Position numbers and translations under genes: made by a program. DNA of 8,875 nucleotides from an uncultured Desulfobacterales bacterium (lineage in GTDB: Bacteria; Desulfobacterota; Desulfobacteria; Desulfobacterales; G020354645), in NCBI GenBank assembly GCA_947259865.1, contig CAMYNZ010000217.1:1-8875 (forward strand), in the 5' to 3' direction. Below, in pieces: positions 6,398 through 8,875 of this stretch (positions within the stretch are counted from its first letter, which is position 1; every line of letters starts with the position of its first letter). The notes under the pieces are model-generated. The model had not been told where the DNA came from. It did no database searches and saw nothing but the letters and a program-made list of their open reading frames with translations.

Positions 6398-6403
6398 CCT
6401 CTT
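6398..6403 (-). promoter_or_regulatory. Ribosome binding site that supports the 6389 start of alaC
   Basis: The minus strand reads AAGAGG here, eight bases before ATGATG at 6389-6384. The upstream ATG at 6419 is preceded by pyrimidine-rich CCACCTCTA without a purine run, so translation probably begins at 6389 or the adjacent 6386. Confidence 0.6.
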
Positions 6404-6419
6404 TTTTATTATCTCCCAT

Positions 6420-6581
6420 TAGAGGTGGGTTGATTTTAGCCGGAAATCCAATTTAATGTTTAAATCTCTAACTTTTATAATACATTATTCATGATGTCAA
6501 AAAAATTGTTTTGACTTTTAACCTAATTCTAATTACTTTTTTGAAAAACTTAACCTTGCAAACGACGAACTGGAGACAAAT
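6420..6581. promoter_or_regulatory. Divergent promoter region between alaC and purM
   Basis: This 162-base AT-rich spacer separates oppositely oriented genes. Leftward, TTGACA (6500-6495) and TATAAA (6479-6474) are 15 bases apart, a short spacing. Rightward, a perfect TATAAT at 6476-6481 overlaps the leftward -10 almost completely, but its -35 (TTTAAT near 6452-6457) is weak. A second rightward option is TTGACT (6511-6516) with TACTTT 17 bases on. GGAG at 6572-6575 is the purM ribosome binding site, six bases before its ATG. No operator or riboswitch is recognisable. Confidence 0.6.
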
Positions 6582-7625
6582 ATGGCCAAGCCCTTAACCT
6601 ATGAGAGTGCCGGTGTTGATATCGAAAAAGCCAACACGTTGGTCAAAACCATCAAAACCATTGCTAAAAAGACCCGCAGATCCGGAGTGATGAGTGAAAT
6701 CGGTGGATTTAGCGGGCTATTTTCACTGAATGTTGCCAATTACGATAACCCGGTTTTGGTGAGTTCCACTGACGGTGTCGGCACCAAACTAAAAATTGCA
6801 TTCATGATGGATAGACACGATACCGTGGGCATTGATCTTGTGGCCATGTGTGTGAATGACATCGCGGTGCAGGGGGCCAAACCGCTTTTCTTTCTGGATT
6901 ATCTTTCGATGGGTGAGCTTAAATCGGAGGTGGCCACTGACATTATTACCGGAATCGGGCTGGGTTGTGAACAGGCTAAATGCGCTCTAATCGGAGGTGA
7001 AACAGCTGAAATGCCCGGTTTTTACCCGGAAGGAGAATATGATCTGGCCGGTTTTTCGGTGGGTATCGTTGACAATGCCAAAATTCCGGACGGTTCTGAG
7101 ATTAGGGTAGGGCACAATCTTGTTGGAATTGCATCCAGTGGTCTCCACAGTAACGGATATTCGCTGGTGCGAAAGATCTGCTTTGATAGGTTACAATTGA
7201 AATGCGATGAGCATATCGGAGAACTCGGCCACTCCCTTGGCGAAGAACTCCTTAAACCCACAAAAATATATTCTGAAACCATTCAACAGTTGATTAAGGA
7301 TTTGCCGATTCACGGGCTGGCGCACATTACCGGCGGAGGTATTCAAGATAATCTGCTGCGCATAATACCACGCGCCTGTGAAGTGGAGATTAACCGGGAA
7401 AGTTGGGACACGCCGCCTGTATTTGATTTTCTAAAGCAGGCCGGGAATATCGAAGAGGCGGAAATGTTGCGCACATTCAATTGCGGGATTGGTATGATCG
7501 CAGTGGTACCCGGTCAGGAAAGCCAGGATGTGCTGGAACGGCTGACCGCCATCAATGAAAAAGCGTTCCTGATCGGTAAGATCGTAGAATGCCGCTCTCC
7601 CTCCAATCTAATAAAATGGGTTTGA
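6582..7625 (+). CDS. purM: Phosphoribosylformylglycinamidine cyclo-ligase (AIR synthetase)
   Basis: PurM uses ATP to close the imidazole ring of formylglycinamidine ribonucleotide, giving aminoimidazole ribonucleotide, the fifth step of purine synthesis in the cytoplasm. The 347-residue protein has normal length (E. coli 345). It opens with the family-typical YESAGVDIEKAN at 7-18. The N-terminal AIRS domain carries DGVGTKLKIA at 64-73, NDIAVQGAKPLFFLDYL at 92-108 and GGETAEMPGFY at 138-148. The C-terminal domain carries HITGGGIQDNL at 248-258 and FNCGIGM at 299-305. GGAG lies six bases before the ATG. It is the first gene rightward from the divergent promoter region and is followed by tsaD after six bases. 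No PurR-like operator or purine riboswitch is apparent upstream. Confidence 0.97.
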   Translation: MAKPLTYESAGVDIEKANTLVKTIKTIAKKTRRSGVMSEIGGFSGLFSLNVANYDNPVLVSSTDGVGTKLKIAFMMDRHDTVGIDLVAMCVNDIAVQGAKPLFFLDYLSMGELKSEVATDIITGIGLGCEQAKCALIGGETAEMPGFYPEGEYDLAGFSVGIVDNAKIPDGSEIRVGHNLVGIASSGLHSNGYSLVRKICFDRLQLKCDEHIGELGHSLGEELLKPTKIYSETIQQLIKDLPIHGLAHITGGGIQDNLLRIIPRACEVEINRESWDTPPVFDFLKQAGNIEEAEMLRTFNCGIGMIAVVPGQESQDVLERLTAINEKAFLIGKIVECRSPSNLIKWV

Positions 7626-7631
7626 CCGGCA

Positions 7632-8633
7632 ATGATCGTATTGGGGATTGAAACATCCTGTGATGAGACCGCTGCCGCCGTCGTTGTAGACGGCACTAAA
7701 ATCCTGTCCTCTGAGGTGTCATCCCAAATTTCCATTCACCATCCTTACGGCGGCGTTGTTCCTGAACTTGCCTCACGCCAACACATCCAAGCGATTTCAC
7801 CCGTGGTGCAGGAGGCCGTTCGCGCATCCGGCATCAGCCGGGAACAACTTGACGGCTTGGCAGTTACCCAGGGTCCGGGGCTTGTAGGATCACTGCTGGT
7901 CGGATTTTCCTTTGCCAAGGCCTTTGCTCTGACGTTGGATATTCCCTGGGTCGGTGTAAGTCATTTGGAGGGCCATATTAATTCCGTTTTTCTGGAACCC
8001 GCCCCGCCTGCATTTCCCTTCGTCGCTTTGCTGGCGTCTGGTGGTCATACCGGTATTTATCATGTTACCGCCCATACAACTACCGCGCTCATGGGACAAA
8101 CACGGGATGATGCTGCCGGTGAGGCTTTTGATAAAGTCGCTAAGATGCTTGGGTTGGGGTACCCCGGTGGCAGCGCAATCAGCAGGCTGGCAAAGGATGG
8201 GGATCCCGGGAAAATTCATTTTCCCAGATCTTATCTGAAAAAATCAGATTTCGATTTCAGTTTCAGTGGGATCAAAACAGCCGTAAGCCGCTACCTGCAG
8301 ACTCACCGCCATGAAGCCGATCAACAGATAAAGGACATTGCGGCCGGATTCCAGGAGGCAGTCGTAGAAGTTCTTTGCTACAAAATAATTCATGCTGCTG
8401 TGAAAAAGGGGTCTGATCATATCGCCCTGGTGGGCGGTGTGGCAGCCAATAGCCGCTTGCGAGAGCGGGTAAAAAGTGAGGCTGACCAAAAAGGAATCTG
8501 TTTGCATATCCCCTCTATTCATTTGTGCGGTGACAACGCTGCCATGATCGCGGCAGCCGGCTACCACCACCTCAACAAAGGGATTTGTTCGGATTTAAAC
8601 GCAGACGTTTATTCAAGGGCCCGTGTTGCCTGA
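7632..8633 (+). CDS. tsaD: tRNA N6-adenosine threonylcarbamoyltransferase TsaD
   Basis: TsaD (formerly Gcp/YgjD) transfers the threonylcarbamoyl group from threonylcarbamoyl-AMP to A37 of tRNAs reading ANN codons, forming t6A. In bacteria it works with TsaB and TsaE, and TsaC makes the donor; none of these is in the window. The 333-residue protein is full length. It begins with GIETSCDETAAAVV at 5-18, part of the ASKHA nucleotide-binding fold. Metal ligands His111 and His115 lie in HLEGH, with Asp301 in CGDNAAMIA near the C-terminus. ASGGHT at 135-140, GEAFDKVAKMLGL at 163-175 and GGVAANSRLR at 268-277 are further signatures. It begins six bases after the purM stop with no clear ribosome binding site, which suggests translational coupling. 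Confidence 0.97.
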   Translation: MIVLGIETSCDETAAAVVVDGTKILSSEVSSQISIHHPYGGVVPELASRQHIQAISPVVQEAVRASGISREQLDGLAVTQGPGLVGSLLVGFSFAKAFALTLDIPWVGVSHLEGHINSVFLEPAPPAFPFVALLASGGHTGIYHVTAHTTTALMGQTRDDAAGEAFDKVAKMLGLGYPGGSAISRLAKDGDPGKIHFPRSYLKKSDFDFSFSGIKTAVSRYLQTHRHEADQQIKDIAAGFQEAVVEVLCYKIIHAAVKKGSDHIALVGGVAANSRLRERVKSEADQKGICLHIPSIHLCGDNAAMIAAAGYHHLNKGICSDLNADVYSRARVA

Positions 8634-8875
8634 GCCGTTTCGATCGTCAGGCTTGCGTATAGCGTGCTGGTGTGGTTTGAAAGGATTTTGCTCGCACCGG
8701 CGATCATTTTGGGGACATCCGCTGAGCAGAGCTAAATCAAAAGAACTTAACACTTAAAACCTAAAACATAATTAATTCAGGGGTCGGGGTATTTTTTTCA
8801 CGGCAAGATGCCGGGTTGTTGCCTGCCAAGCCCAACAGCGGCAACTGCCTTGCATTTTACTGCCGGCTATTTAAA
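8634..8875. other. Gene-free tail after tsaD
   Basis: No gene is supported in these 242 bases. A hairpin with wobble pairs lies at 8666-8701 (GCTGGTGTGG with TCGCACCGGC). It could be a weak or rho-dependent end signal for tsaD, but no T tract follows. From about 8735 the sequence becomes AT-rich and then enters the repeat-like segment described separately. A roughly 40-codon minus-strand frame overlapping the tsaD end has no ribosome binding site. Confidence 0.45.
8769..8875. repeat. Repeat-like, palindrome-rich extragenic segment at the window edge
   Basis: The segment opens with AATTAATTCAGGGGTCGG and a T run, resembling 2401-2431. It continues with inverted repeats: CGGCA/TGCCG (8801-8805 with 8809-8813) and GTTGCC/GGCAAC (8818-8823 with 8840-8845). 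From memory, similar 'TTCAGGGGTC' sequences often precede Y1-type (REP-associated) transposase genes in Desulfobacterota. On that basis a transposase gene may lie just past the right edge, but none is visible here. Confidence 0.4.

Noticed and set aside
6003..6422. 139-codon plus-strand frame antisense to alaC
   Set aside because: The opposite strand encodes the well-conserved N-terminal part of the aminotransferase. This frame shows no recognisable domain and no credible ribosome binding site.
8608..8740. Short minus-strand frame of about 40 codons overlapping the tsaD end
   Set aside because: No ribosome binding site and no known motif. Overlap with the conserved end of tsaD is better explained as chance.

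Overview
The window looks like ordinary chromosome from a Gram-negative bacterium. HldE makes the ADP-heptose used in lipopolysaccharide inner core, so an outer membrane is implied. The run AlaC-type aminotransferase, homoserine dehydrogenase and ThrH, plus the short AT-rich spacers, feels most like a Desulfobacterota (former Deltaproteobacteria) genome. That placement is an inference from gene content, not a measured phylogeny. I see no prophage, CRISPR array or complete insertion sequence.

Layout. Positions 1-6 hold the first two codons of an unidentified leftward gene with a strong ribosome binding site. Positions 61-374 contain two leftward rho-independent terminators around about 240 bases with no convincing gene. 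An initiator tRNA(fMet) on the minus strand (386-462) follows, driven by a consensus sigma-70 promoter whose -35 box lies inside the end of a DUF167 gene (492-830). Upstream of that, on the same strand, is hldE (870-2324), with a candidate promoter and a roughly 180-base leader in a 415-base spacer (2325-2739). Next, still leftward, is a tight cluster read in the order alaC, hom, thrH, 4HBT thioesterase (6389 down to 2740). A divergent AT-rich promoter region (6420-6581) separates it from the rightward pair purM and tsaD (6582-8633). The last 242 bases carry no gene. They end in a palindrome-rich segment whose leading edge resembles a stretch in the hldE leader spacer.

How the genes work together. 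AlaC interconverts pyruvate/glutamate and alanine/2-oxoglutarate. Hom reduces aspartate semialdehyde to homoserine. ThrH can phosphorylate homoserine using phosphoserine as donor, and can also act as a phosphoserine phosphatase. The cluster therefore joins aspartate-family and serine metabolism. The 4HBT protein is a housekeeping acyl-CoA thioesterase at the end of that run. PurM makes the imidazole ring of purines and TsaD completes the t6A37 modification of tRNAs that read ANN codons. HldE feeds lipopolysaccharide synthesis, and DUF167 has no established function.

No previously undescribed multi-gene system is evident. The items most worth a second look are non-coding: the possible attenuator-like leader before the left-edge gene, the long hairpin between alaC and hom, the shared repeat-like segments near 2400 and 8770, and the odd acceptor stem of the initiator tRNA.
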